Source: Mariniblastus sp. (lineage in GTDB: Bacteria > Planctomycetota > Planctomycetia > Pirellulales > Pirellulaceae). From it: 52,503 bases of DNA. This document shows positions 12,142 to 20,908 of this stretch, in pieces. The position numbers and the translations under genes were made by a program. Below the pieces are notes generated by a model. That model searched no databases. It had not been told where the DNA came from and was given only the letters and a program-made list of their open reading frames with translations. The DNA is taken from the NCBI GenBank assembly GCA_014237975.1, contig JABACA010000011.1, positions 10,607-63,109 of the forward strand, in the 5' to 3' direction. How positions within the stretch are numbered: position 1 is the first letter of the stretch; each line of letters begins with the position of its first letter.

Positions 12142-12594
12142 CTAGCCGGTATACCTGATCCCAATGACCTCGAAAATCTTGGTCCAAATCACGTCAAACG
12201 CGAACAACGCCAAAGCCATGGCGAAGATCACAAAAATGACGACGCACGAGGCACTCCACAACTCCGTCTTGCCTGGCCAGGAAACCTTGTTCATTTCGGC
12301 CTCAACCGCAATCAAAAAGTCGGCGAACCGGGTGTAGTTCACCACGCGATAGCCAAGCCACAAACCGACAATCCCAATCAGAAATGGAATCAGATATTTC
12401 GAACCGACAAACAGATCCCGAAGAAACGAAATCTTGCCAAATTCGAACGCGGCCAGACACATCAGCACAACGATCGCAACGAACGTCACCTGACGGACAA
12501 CCCGCCCCTGATTCGGCTTATACAAACCCAATCGGAAAAGCTCGGACCAGAAACTTCCCTGGCTGACCTGCTTTTGTTTTGCCATTGAACTCAT
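12142..12594 (-). CDS. secE: preprotein translocase subunit SecE
   Basis: Clamp subunit of the SecYEG channel in the cytoplasmic membrane; 150 residues. ATG 12594 is preceded by GAGGT at good spacing; a second ATG three codons later has worse spacing. Three membrane segments are predicted at about 32-53, 67-85 and 112-136. The conserved amphipathic SecE signature FLIAVEAEMNKVSWPGKTEL lies before the last one. It sits between tRNA-Trp and nusG, the standard place. Confidence 0.93.
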   Translation of the reverse strand: MSSMAKQKQVSQGSFWSELFRLGLYKPNQGRVVRQVTFVAIVVLMCLAAFEFGKISFLRDLFVGSKYLIPFLIGIVGLWLGYRVVNYTRFADFLIAVEAEMNKVSWPGKTELWSASCVVIFVIFAMALALFAFDVIWTKIFEVIGIRYTG

Positions 12595-12714
12595 GGACTA
12601 CCTCAATACCCAATCACGAACGACTCAATCCATGCTGTTCGCGATTCGGCTCAAATAAACCTGTAAATCATGTACCAAAGCCAATAATATCAACCCTATC
12701 CCACTGCAAACAAA

Positions 12715-12787
12715 CAGGGGCGGAGGGACTTGAACCCGCAACCGCTGGTTTTGGAAACCAGTGCTCTGCCAATTGAGCTACACCCCT
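12715..12787 (-). tRNA. tRNA-Trp (anticodon CCA)
   Basis: The minus strand forms a complete cloverleaf of 73 nt. The acceptor AGGGGTG pairs with CGCCCCT, the D-arm is GCTCAATTGGCAGAGC, and the anticodon stem-loop is CTGGT-TTCCAAA-ACCAG giving CCA. The T-arm is GCGGGTTCAAGTCCCTC-like, and the discriminator is G. The 3' CCA is not encoded. It lies between tuf and secE, as in Chlamydia. Confidence 0.97.
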
Positions 12788-12925
12788 AAAACCTGGTGTA
12801 TTCGACTCGAGTTCGCACTCGCCTTTCTGCGCCAAAAGCGTCGCACGAATAACTCGCCCGACGCCAACCCGTAAACCAAACGGGCAACCGCAAGTTCAGC
12901 AGCCGCCCGATCGAAACACCCTTGA

Positions 12926-14116
12926 TTACTCGATAATTTTGGTGACCACGCCGGATCCAACCGTTCGACCACCTTCGCGAATCGCAAAACGAACACCGTC
13001 ATCAATCGCGATCGGCTTGTGCAACTCGACACTCACCTTGACATTGTCGCCCGGCATACACATCTCAGCACCCACCAAGTTTGCGGTTCCGGTCACGTCC
13101 GTAGTACGGAAGTAAAACTGTGGCCGATAGCCGCTGAAGAATGGCGTGTGACGACCACCCTCTTCCTTGCTCAAGCAGTAAACTTCTGCCTCGAACTTGG
13201 TATGTGGCTGGATCGAGCCCGGCTTGGCCAGAACCTGACCACGCTGAATCTCGTCCCGCTTGATACCACGCAACAGGCAACCAACATTGTCACCCGCGCG
13301 ACCTTGATCCAGGATCTTGCGGAACATCTCAACACCCGTGCAGACCACTTTTCGCTCTTCGCCGAGACCGATAAGAGCGACTGTTTCACCGGAGTTAACA
13401 ACGCCACGCTCAATTCGTCCAGTTGCCACGGTACCGCGACCCTCGATGGAAAACACATCTTCAATCGCCATCAGGAACGGCTTGTCATCTTCTCGCGGAG
13501 GCTCGGGAATGTAACTGTCAATGGCATCCATCAATTCGGAAATGCACTTGCTTTTTTCCGGATCGGCAGGACTGTTGTAGGCCGGCAATGCAGACCCTCT
13601 AATGACGGGAGTTTCCTCGTCGAAATCGTACTTGGCCAACAATTCCCGAACTTCCATCTCGACCAACTCGAGCAATTCTTCATCGTCGACAAGGTCACAC
13701 TTGTTCAAGAACACAACCAGTGCTGGAACATCCACCTGGCGAGCCAACAGCACGTGCTCTTTCGTTTGAGGCATCGGACCGTCGGCGGCTGACACAACCA
13801 AGATCGCGCCGTCCATCTGGGCAGCACCTGTGATCATATTCTTGATAAAGTCGGCGTGGCCTGGACAGTCAATGTGGGCGTAATGACGATTATCTGTTTC
13901 GTATTCAACGTGAGAAACCGCAATCGTCACGGTCTTGGTTTCGTCACGAACCGTACCCCCTTTTGCGATGTCGGCATACGACTTGCTCTCAGCCAAACCT
14001 TTGGCGGCCTGTACTGCAAGAATTGAACCAGTCAACGTCGTTTTACCATGATCAATGTGACCAATGGTCCCGACGTTCACGTGTGGCTTACTACGATTAA
14101 AAGTTTCCTTGGCCAT
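12926..14116 (-). CDS. tuf: elongation factor Tu, with atypical switch I
   Basis: GTPase that delivers aminoacyl-tRNA to the ribosome; 396 residues. Start at ATG 14116 with an AGGTGA Shine-Dalgarno. The P-loop is GHIDHGKTT (residues 19-27), switch II is DCPGHADF with catalytic His87, and NKCD gives guanine specificity. Domains 2 and 3 are complete through [15 protein letters not shown]. Switch I (residues 47-70) reads [18 protein letters not shown] in place of the usual ...ARGITI(N/S)TAHV, and is about two residues longer; the Mg-binding Thr (Thr64) is kept. It is cotranscribed with four upstream tRNAs, like E. coli tufB. Confidence 0.98.
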   Translation of the reverse strand: MAKETFNRSKPHVNVGTIGHIDHGKTTLTGSILAVQAAKGLAESKSYADIAKGGTVRDETKTVTIAVSHVEYETDNRHYAHIDCPGHADFIKNMITGAAQMDGAILVVSAADGPMPQTKEHVLLARQVDVPALVVFLNKCDLVDDEELLELVEMEVRELLAKYDFDEETPVIRGSALPAYNSPADPEKSKCISELMDAIDSYIPEPPREDDKPFLMAIEDVFSIEGRGTVATGRIERGVVNSGETVALIGLGEERKVVCTGVEMFRKILDQGRAGDNVGCLLRGIKRDEIQRGQVLAKPGSIQPHTKFEAEVYCLSKEEGGRHTPFFSGYRPQFYFRTTDVTGTANLVGAEMCMPGDNVKVSVELHKPIAIDDGVRFAIREGGRTVGSGVVTKIIE

Positions 14117-14192
14117 ACTTTATTTCACCTGTTTGATTACTAACCAACTCGGCCCCGCAAGGCCGAAGCTACTAATAAAAACAAAAACTCAA

Positions 14193-14265
<73 letters not shown>

Positions 14266-14312
14266 AGAAATTTCTCGGCCTAAAATCTAGTCCCGTCAGT
14301 CGTCTCATATTA

Positions 14313-14383
<71 letters not shown>

Positions 14384-14626
14384 TGAACCTCAATCAAACC
14401 CACCATGGCGATCGGCCATCCGTGATTCGATTGCGCTAAGGTAGCCCTGAACTACATAAGCGCCATCGGATAATGTATCAAATCGAGCCAAACCCCCAAG
14501 GGCTAAACCACCGAAGCTCCGGCTTTTCACACGTTTCGCCCTCAATCAATCGTCTGGCTACCGCTGAGACGAAAAATCGACATGAATTACTGTCTGTTGC
14601 AAATTGATCCGTAACTAAGATTTTAG

Positions 14627-14708
14627 TGGGGGGTGCAGGATTCGAACCTGCGAAGGCTGAGCCAACAGATTTACAGTCTGTCCCGTTTGACCGCTTCGGT
14701 AACCCCCC
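14627..14708 (-). tRNA. tRNA-Tyr (anticodon GTA)
   Basis: An 82-nt tRNA on the minus strand with the long variable arm expected for bacterial tRNA-Tyr. The acceptor GGGGGGT pairs with ACCCCCC and the discriminator is A. The anticodon stem-loop ACAGA-CTGTAAA-TCTGT gives GTA. No 3' CCA is encoded. Position matches tyrU in the E. coli tufB operon. The 243-bp stretch from here to tRNA-Gly holds no feature I can name. Confidence 0.97.
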
Positions 14709-14770
14709 TTAGTGAACCCAAAGAGATTCTCCTAAATCATTATCATGAAACAGCTTAGCTAAAAAAAAAG

Positions 14771-14843
14771 AGCCAGCGGAGGGGTTCGAACCCACGACCT
14801 GCTGATTACAAATCAGCTGCTCTGCCAACTGAGCTACGCTGGC
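14771..14843 (-). tRNA. tRNA-Thr (anticodon TGT)
   Basis: A 73-nt cloverleaf on the minus strand, first gene of the tRNA-tuf transcript. The acceptor GCCAGCG pairs with CGCTGGC. The anticodon stem-loop GCTGA-TTTGTAA-TCAGC gives TGT, and the T-loop is GGTTCGAACCCC. No 3' CCA is encoded. Position matches thrU in E. coli. Confidence 0.97.
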
Positions 14844-14862
14844 CGAATTCAGAGAAAAGGTA

Positions 14863-14890
14863 AATATATCGAATTCGGTTGGACTCGCAA
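14863..14890 (-). promoter_or_regulatory. sigma-70-type promoter for the tRNA-tuf operon
   Basis: On the minus strand TTGCGA (14890-14885) and TATATT (14868-14863) are separated by 16 bases, and the first tRNA starts about 19 bases further on. Four of six and five of six positions match the consensus. The -10 and spacer length are identical to those of the nrdA promoter in this window. The rest of the 405-bp region 14844-15248 holds only the sigma-factor terminator. Confidence 0.5.
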
Positions 14891-15196
14891 TACGAAATAA
14901 CGGGATAAAATCCAAGTGTTTACCTAGGAATTGGTCGCTTTTGAGGGCCCGCCCGGCTCAGCGGCCGTTTTTCCACGCGCCACCCCTAACGGAGTCAATC
15001 GGGGCGCAGTCGGTCGGATAATCGTGACTTTGCCTAAACCAAACCACAAACCGAAATCAAATTCTGTCGCTGACAATTCCCAGCGTTCCAAAATTGATGC
15101 GAAATCGATGGCCAATGCGGATCGAGCCGCACCGGCGGATGGGACATCCAGGGACATTGGGGCAAGATTCACCTCCAGCGCAACCGCCCGGAAGAC

Positions 15197-15224
15197 AAAA
15201 AAAAGCCCGCTTCAAACGCGGGCT
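15197..15224 (-). terminator. intrinsic terminator of the sigma factor gene
   Basis: The minus transcript has a GCCCGC stem, a seven-base loop and GCGGGC, followed by eight U (15204-15197). It begins about 25 bases after the stop of the sigma factor gene. It separates that gene from the downstream tRNA-tuf promoter. Confidence 0.88.
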
Positions 15225-15248
15225 GCTGGCAGATCGATTTTCCGAGGC

Positions 15249-16934
15249 TCAAAAAGTTTCGGGTACCTTGGGGTCATCGATGTTTTCCTCTTTGGCTGCC
15301 GCTCGAAGCTTGGTCAGTGCACGAGCCTCGATTTGACGGATTCGTTCCTTGGTTACCCCCAACAAAGCACCGACCTCTTTGAGTGTCTGGGGCTCCTGGC
15401 TGTAATCCAGTCCGAAACGACTAATCACAATTTTGCGTTCCCGTTCGTCCAAACTATCCAGGATCTGTTCAACCTGTTCCTCACGACGCTTTTGCGCCGA
15501 TTCAAGCATGTAACGGTCGCTCCGCAGGTCCTCTTTGGACAAAAAGATCTCTTCCGAAGTGGGTCGGAAGCGGTCCTTTTGCTTAAACTCGTCCGGAATC
15601 GTACGGGCAAAGTTCTTCATGATGGCCCAACTGGCGTACGTACTGAACTTGTTGCCTCGCGAATAATCGAATTTTTCAACCGCCCGAATCAGTGACATAT
15701 TACCGTCGCTGACCAGCTGGAAAAAATCGTCGCTTGCCGAAACATGCCGCTTGGCTATGGAAACTACCAATCTCAAGTTCGATTTGACGATCAAGTTCTT
15801 GACTTTAACAGCCTCGCCATAAAGCTCTTCTATCTTGTCCATTTCGGACGATCGAGCTTGATTTGGATCCAGGTTGTCTCGCAATTGCCGCGCTTTGCAC
15901 TTGAGGAAATTAAACTTCCTGAAAACGTGTTGTTCCTGCTCGCGGGTCAGCAACGCAACCTCGTATAACGAAGCAAGGTAACGAGGCAAACCAGCCGGCG
16001 GCTTGGTTCGCCGCGTGGCCTTTTCTGGCTGCGGCATTTCCGTTTCTACAATTTTCTTGTAGGCGCTCTTACGGTGGAACTCTGCGTTGTCCATGAAATC
16101 CAACGGCAGGTCGAGAATCATGTTCGCCCGGACTTCATTGATGACTCGGTAAACAGTCGTTTTGGTTCGACAATACCGCTGGGCAAGCGCATCGGCGCTC
16201 TTGCCGGACACGAAATCCGAGTAGATCCGCTCTTTCATTTCCAGGTTCAAAGGACCTGTTTGGTCGGGAAAAACAGCGATCTCCGGGTAAACCTGGTCAA
16301 ACTGCTTGATCGTATACCGAATCGTCTCGACACTTCGCTCCATCGACTTGGCAATCCTCCGCGTCACGTCGGCCGGACAACCACCTGCCCGCGCCAAACG
16401 ACGCGCTCGCTCGATGATCTCGTCCTTATCTTCCTTGGTCAGCTGACTGAATCGCTCGCCACGCCGGATTTTCTCCCGGTTGTTCTTTACAAATTGGTCA
16501 ACGCTCGTGTGCAGGAAACCAACCCGCTTTCGACCACCGTCAAAAATAAACTTGCGACTGACCAGCCCTTGTTGTCGCCAACGAGATATCGTCTTACTCG
16601 AAACGTTGAACATTTTACTCAGCTCATCGACCGTATGAACGGGTTGGCCCGATTCATCGGCCCGGACATTGGCTGATTCCGACAAGTCCTCGATCAAGCA
16701 AAACAGGTCGTGACGCAGATCGTCACCCTCTATTTTAATGATCGGCGATTGCTCTGGGCGAAATCCCGTCACGCGAAAGCAGACGTACTCATAGTTGTAA
16801 TTTCGTTGAGGCTGAATGTCTTTGAGGAGATTCTCGGCGCAGTCAACTTGTTCGATCTTTTTTTCGCGGGGTGCAAACCGAACCTGCTGATTACGTAGCT
16901 CGCGAATCGCGTCACATTTGTAATCGGTATGCAT
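15249..16934 (-). CDS. sigma-70 family RNA polymerase sigma factor with three N-terminal HTH-like segments
   Basis: 561 residues; ATG 16934 follows AGAGGA at ideal spacing. The C-terminal half is a sigma factor. A region 1.2-like segment is at about 315-345, region 2 at 380-445 (SDGNMSLIRAVEKFDYSRGN then FSTYASWAIMKNFART), and region 4 at 490-545 (LKEVGALLGVTKERIRQIEA). Only about 45 residues separate regions 2 and 4, so region 3 is short or missing. The first 300 residues are not sigma. They include a MerR/excisionase-like HTH (TVDELSKMFNVSSKTISRWR, 101-120) and two homeodomain-like segments at about 165-212 and 232-270 (ALAQRYCRTKTTVYRVINEV). It may be an alternative sigma factor that binds extra DNA; its regulon is unknown. 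Confidence 0.9.
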   Translation of the reverse strand: MHTDYKCDAIRELRNQQVRFAPREKKIEQVDCAENLLKDIQPQRNYNYEYVCFRVTGFRPEQSPIIKIEGDDLRHDLFCLIEDLSESANVRADESGQPVHTVDELSKMFNVSSKTISRWRQQGLVSRKFIFDGGRKRVGFLHTSVDQFVKNNREKIRRGERFSQLTKEDKDEIIERARRLARAGGCPADVTRRIAKSMERSVETIRYTIKQFDQVYPEIAVFPDQTGPLNLEMKERIYSDFVSGKSADALAQRYCRTKTTVYRVINEVRANMILDLPLDFMDNAEFHRKSAYKKIVETEMPQPEKATRRTKPPAGLPRYLASLYEVALLTREQEQHVFRKFNFLKCKARQLRDNLDPNQARSSEMDKIEELYGEAVKVKNLIVKSNLRLVVSIAKRHVSASDDFFQLVSDGNMSLIRAVEKFDYSRGNKFSTYASWAIMKNFARTIPDEFKQKDRFRPTSEEIFLSKEDLRSDRYMLESAQKRREEQVEQILDSLDERERKIVISRFGLDYSQEPQTLKEVGALLGVTKERIRQIEARALTKLRAAAKEENIDDPKVPETF

Positions 16935-17533
16935 CTGTAATCCTCTTTCCTACCCAGATCGGTAATTCACTTGACATCCCATGCCAAGCGAATCATTTCT
17001 ACTGGGAACCTGTTCCTTGCTTTACAACAACTCTCCATGTTGCCGCCTTTAATGGGACGCTGCCTCTGCTTCAAACTTACGCCGATAATGCGTCGTCGGT
17101 TCGACTGCGGTCCGTTTTTTAAAATCGAAGGCCAGGTTGAATACCACTAATTGACCCTGTTTTACGTCGCCCTTACAGTCACGTCCAAACACGCTTATCT
17201 TGACATACGCATTAACAGCAAATGCCATTCCAAATATCAGCCAACCCTCTGGTTTTTCGAGAGTTAGTTGAAAAATTAAGCTTTTTGTGGAAGTAGTCCG
17301 CTTAAGACTTGGGCAAACGTCAGTCGGTCAATACCAAAGCATACCTCATACGCTTGGCAATTTAGGGTGGCCAGAAATGAGTTTTCTCGATTTGAGACAG
17401 TTTTTGAGACGATAAGTTCCCAAAGATACCCGGCAACATGTCCAGATTTCCAAGGTTCATCCAAAAAAAGGGCTTTGCAGCCGCACACTATTCGTCGGCA
17501 ACCTCCCGATATTGGAAAAAATATAGGTAAATT
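16935..17533. other. intergenic region between divergent genes, no clear gene
   Basis: A 599-bp region separating the divergent sigma factor gene and the secreted-protein gene, so it should hold both promoters. A TTGACA occurs near 17200 on the plus strand without a matching -10. I find no convincing promoter pair. The short minus frame at 17276-17488 lacks protein-like features and I do not call it. Confidence 0.5.
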
Positions 17534-18931
17534 ATGGAAGTTTCTTCTCGACTAACCGCCAGGTTTTTAACTTTATTAACCCTGTTTTTTTTGTTGGCCA
17601 TGCCGCTCGCCTCTTCAGGCCAGACGATCGACCTTGCTTCGGCTGCCAACCCGGGTGAATTTCAAGCCGTTCGGTTTCAAGTTGAATACTATGGCGACAT
17701 TATGGTCGACCTTTCCCGGGATCCTGGCGCTGAACCCTACGTTCTACCCCTCGACGTAACTGGGAAATTTGAATTTGACCAACAGTTGAGTGGAAAACCT
17801 GGTTCGATGCAGGCCGTTCGGTGCTATACCACGGCAACCGCCGATATCGAAACGGGAAAAGGCCACAAGGCCTCCGGATTGGCTGTCGAAAACAAGTACG
17901 TTTTGGGGCGCATTCGAACCGTTCAAAACCAAAATCAGTTTCAAATTGCCTCGATTGGTTCGATCTTGAAGCGTTCCGAATATGAACTATTGCGGAATCC
18001 ATGCGATCCTATCGCGCTGGTGGGTTTACTGGATCAAGAGAACGTCAAAATCGGTGATCGATGGGAAGTCGACCAAGGAACTCTGGGGCGGTTTCTGAAT
18101 ATTGACCATGTCATTTCGACCGACGTCCAGTTCAAACTCAAATCAGTGGACGAAGCCAACGCCGTGATTCATGTTTCGGGGCATCTCAAAGGTGAAATCG
18201 ACGATGTCGTAACGGAACTGGACGTGGCCGGCTCACTTCAGTTTGATCGAAAAATCGACCGTATTAAGGCAGTTCGCATCAACATCAACCAGCAAACCGA
18301 TCCCGGCCAGGTTGCCCCTGGCTTTGAAGGTCAGATCAAACTCGACATGCGAATCAAGCAGATTGCCGCCAGCCAGCATCTGACTCGAGAAAAACTGGCA
18401 GCCATCATGACAGGCACCAAGATCAAACAGGCCTTTATGCTAAAACCTGACGAAGCATCTTTTTCCGTGATTCACAGTCCGGCTTGGCGGATCATTGCCG
18501 CCGAGAAAGAAGCCGCCGTTCTCCGGTTCGTGCAGGATGGAAACATGCTGGCCCAATGCAATATTGTCCGTTTGCCTAATCGTCCTGCGGACCGATCTCT
18601 GGAACTGGGGGAATTCGAGGCCGAGGTCCGCAAGATGATCAAGGACCAGGAAACAGTGACGTTCCAATCGTCCAGTCAATCCGAAACACCCATGGGTCAC
18701 GCGGCACTGCGGGTGGTCGTCGAGGGTTATGAATCGGGCGTTCCAATCCAATGGCTGTACTATCACATTTCCAACGAGGAAGGCGTCTGTGTGACGTGTA
18801 TTTTCACGCTGGAAAAGAAGATCGCCGAACAATTTGGCAAAGCGGATCAAACCTTTGTCAATCGGTTAAAACTGGTCCCTCTCGAGCAACAGCGTCAAAC
18901 CAAAAAAGAGACTGCGGAGACGATCCGCTGA
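17534..18931 (+). CDS. secreted protein of unknown function
   Basis: 465 residues with a clear signal peptide (RFLTLLTLFFLLAMPLASSG, about 10-29). The start is supported by AGGT upstream of ATG 17534. I do not recognise a named domain. The mature part alternates short beta-rich segments and has a C-terminal segment of about 150 residues (HSPAWRIIAAEKEAAVLRFV onward) that may be a separate domain. It looks like the large secreted proteins common in planctomycetes. It is followed by the purine phosphorylase pair after 186 bp on the same strand. Confidence 0.8.
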   Translation: MEVSSRLTARFLTLLTLFFLLAMPLASSGQTIDLASAANPGEFQAVRFQVEYYGDIMVDLSRDPGAEPYVLPLDVTGKFEFDQQLSGKPGSMQAVRCYTTATADIETGKGHKASGLAVENKYVLGRIRTVQNQNQFQIASIGSILKRSEYELLRNPCDPIALVGLLDQENVKIGDRWEVDQGTLGRFLNIDHVISTDVQFKLKSVDEANAVIHVSGHLKGEIDDVVTELDVAGSLQFDRKIDRIKAVRININQQTDPGQVAPGFEGQIKLDMRIKQIAASQHLTREKLAAIMTGTKIKQAFMLKPDEASFSVIHSPAWRIIAAEKEAAVLRFVQDGNMLAQCNIVRLPNRPADRSLELGEFEAEVRKMIKDQETVTFQSSSQSETPMGHAALRVVVEGYESGVPIQWLYYHISNEEGVCVTCIFTLEKKIAEQFGKADQTFVNRLKLVPLEQQRQTKKETAETIR

Positions 18932-19117
18932 CCCCGTCCGCGGCACAGCTGGGGCAACTCGTTCCTGGCCAAGACGGTTTGATCGGCCTGGCGATCCCGT
19001 CGTGTGCTTTCGAGGATTTTGGCTGGCGATCAAACGGGCAAAGCATCTACTTCAAGCCAACCGCCGGATCGGTTAATCTTGAGTCCCCCAACCACTCAAG
19101 ATAATCCAGGCGAAATA

Positions 19118-19948
19118 ATGCTCGATCTCTACGACAAAATCCAGGAATGCGTTGCCTACCTCAAGAGCCAATGGGACAACCAGGCCCACGCCGGGATCAT
19201 TCTGGGAACGGGCCTCGGCTGCCTGGTCGAAAAAATCGACGTGCAAGCAACGATTGAGTATGGTGACATCCCGCATTTTCCGAAATCAACCGCGCTCAGC
19301 CACAAGGGCCGCCTGATCTGTGGACAGCTGCGCGGCGTGCCCGTGATCGCCATGGAAGGCCGCCTGCATATGTACGAGGGCTATTCGTTAAAGGAAATTA
19401 CCCTGCCGGTTCGTGTCATGAAGGCGATGGGCGCGGATCTGTTGATCGTCTCCAACGCATGCGGTGGGCTCAATCCGTATTTCAAGCTGGGCGACATCAT
19501 GTTGATCGAAGACCAGATCAATCTGATGGGTGACAACCCGTTGATTGGGATCAATGACGATCGGCTGGGACCCCGGTTTCCGGATATGTGTGAGCCGTAT
19601 TGTCATCAGCTGATCGAGCAAGCAATGCGGCTGGCCCGCCAAAAAGATATCGTGGCCCACCAGGGTGTTTTTGTGGCCGTCTCCGGACCCAACCTTGAAA
19701 CGAGAGCCGAGTACCGTTTCCTGCGAACCATCGGCGCAGACGTGGTCGGTATGTCGACCGTCCCGGAAGTGATCGTCGCCGCCCATTGCGACATGCGGGT
19801 TGTCGGATTCTCGATCATCACCGATATGTGTTTGCCCGATGCCCTGCAACCGGCGGATATTGATGAAATCATCCGCACGGCCAACGAGGCCGAGCCGAAG
19901 CTGACCGAATTGGTTTTGGGCGTCTTGCCGACTGAGAACGACCAATGA
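19118..19948 (+). CDS. purine nucleoside phosphorylase, copy 1 (Asp at the base-recognition position)
   Basis: Trimeric-type purine nucleoside phosphorylase that splits nucleosides with phosphate into base and ribose-1-phosphate; 276 residues. I chose ATG 19118 (MLDLYDKIQECVAYLKSQWD); the frame is open further upstream but that part is not family-like. Motifs: the phosphate-binding loop ILGTGLGCL, HKGRL, RLHMYEGYS, SNACGGLNP, and GADVVGMSTVPEVIVAAHCD. At residue 236 the sequence reads SIITDMCLPD, with Asp where 6-oxopurine-specific enzymes have Asn (human Asn243). The stop overlaps the next start as ATGA, so the two copies are translationally coupled. Confidence 0.93.
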   Translation: MLDLYDKIQECVAYLKSQWDNQAHAGIILGTGLGCLVEKIDVQATIEYGDIPHFPKSTALSHKGRLICGQLRGVPVIAMEGRLHMYEGYSLKEITLPVRVMKAMGADLLIVSNACGGLNPYFKLGDIMLIEDQINLMGDNPLIGINDDRLGPRFPDMCEPYCHQLIEQAMRLARQKDIVAHQGVFVAVSGPNLETRAEYRFLRTIGADVVGMSTVPEVIVAAHCDMRVVGFSIITDMCLPDALQPADIDEIIRTANEAEPKLTELVLGVLPTENDQ

Positions 19949-20769
19949 AACGGACGGAACTGGACCGGGCTGCTGGCGAAGCGGCGGAGTTCGTCAACCG
20001 ACGTTTTTCATCCACACCTCGTTTCGCATTCATCCTGGGTACCGGCTCCAACCAGCTCGCTGATTCGATCGCGACCGAAGCCGTTATCGATTACCGGGAG
20101 ATTCCGCATTTCCCCCAGAGCACCGCGCTGGGACACCGCGGAAGACTGGTCTGCGGCCAACTGGCCAACCAGCCGATCATCGTGATGCAGGGCCGGTTTC
20201 ATCTCTACGAAGGATATTCCGTGGACCGGGCAACCCTGCCGATTCACATGTTGGCTCAAATGGGGACGGAATTCCTGTTTGTCAGTAACGCATCCGGCGG
20301 GTTGAACCCGGACATGACAAGTGGCGATGTCATGCTTATTGACAGTCACATTGACCTGATGTTTCGCCCCTCTGCGGTCCTTAAACGGTCGACCACAACA
20401 CGGCCCGATCGAGGTAGTGATCCCTACGATCGGGAATTGCTTGAGAATGGGTTGGCCTGTGGGCGCCGCCACGGCTTTCCCGTCCACCGGGGCGTTTACG
20501 CCGCCATGCTGGGTCCCAATTATGAAACGCGGGCCGAGTACCGGTTGCTCAGAACGATCGGCGCCGACGTGGCCGGTATGTCAACGGTGCCCGAAGTAAC
20601 CGCCGCGGCCCATTACGGGATCCGGGTTTTGGGACTCTCACTGATTACCAACATTGCCAATCCAGATTCACTCCAATCCACCTCGGGGCAGGAAGTCATC
20701 GACGCCGCCCAGCTGGGAGCACCCAAATTGAAAGCCCTGGTACTGGACGCCATCGCCAAGAACTCCTGA
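19945..20769 (+). CDS. purine nucleoside phosphorylase, copy 2 (Asn at the base-recognition position)
   Basis: Second member of the same family, 274 residues, starting inside the stop of copy 1. Motifs: ILGTGSNQL, HRGRLVCG, RFHLYEGYSV, SNASGGLNPDM and GADVAGMSTVPEVTAAAHYG. The base-recognition segment reads SLITNIANPD, keeping the usual Asn at residue 236. Copies 1 and 2 match along their full length but clearly differ, so this is an old tandem duplication. Copy 2 is expected to prefer inosine and guanosine. Confidence 0.93.
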   Translation: MKRTELDRAAGEAAEFVNRRFSSTPRFAFILGTGSNQLADSIATEAVIDYREIPHFPQSTALGHRGRLVCGQLANQPIIVMQGRFHLYEGYSVDRATLPIHMLAQMGTEFLFVSNASGGLNPDMTSGDVMLIDSHIDLMFRPSAVLKRSTTTRPDRGSDPYDRELLENGLACGRRHGFPVHRGVYAAMLGPNYETRAEYRLLRTIGADVAGMSTVPEVTAAAHYGIRVLGLSLITNIANPDSLQSTSGQEVIDAAQLGAPKLKALVLDAIAKNS

Positions 20770-20908
20770 CCGCAGGCGGCAATCCACCTGGAACGGGACA
20801 AGGAGGAACGGCTAGCAATGGCAAATCAGCCTAGGTCCTCGTCAGGCTTCCTGATAAACTCACTCGTCAAATTAGCTATCAAGATCATTGGATCAAGGAC
20901 GATCAAAT

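Noticed and set aside
14931..15695. 254-codon plus-strand open frame
   Set aside because: It overlaps the terminator and 3' end of the sigma factor gene on the other strand, and its translation is low-complexity and not protein-like.
19004..19117. Longer N-terminus for purine nucleoside phosphorylase copy 1
   Set aside because: The family starts at about MLDLYDKIQE; the extra 38 codons have no family match and the tandem copy 2 lacks them.
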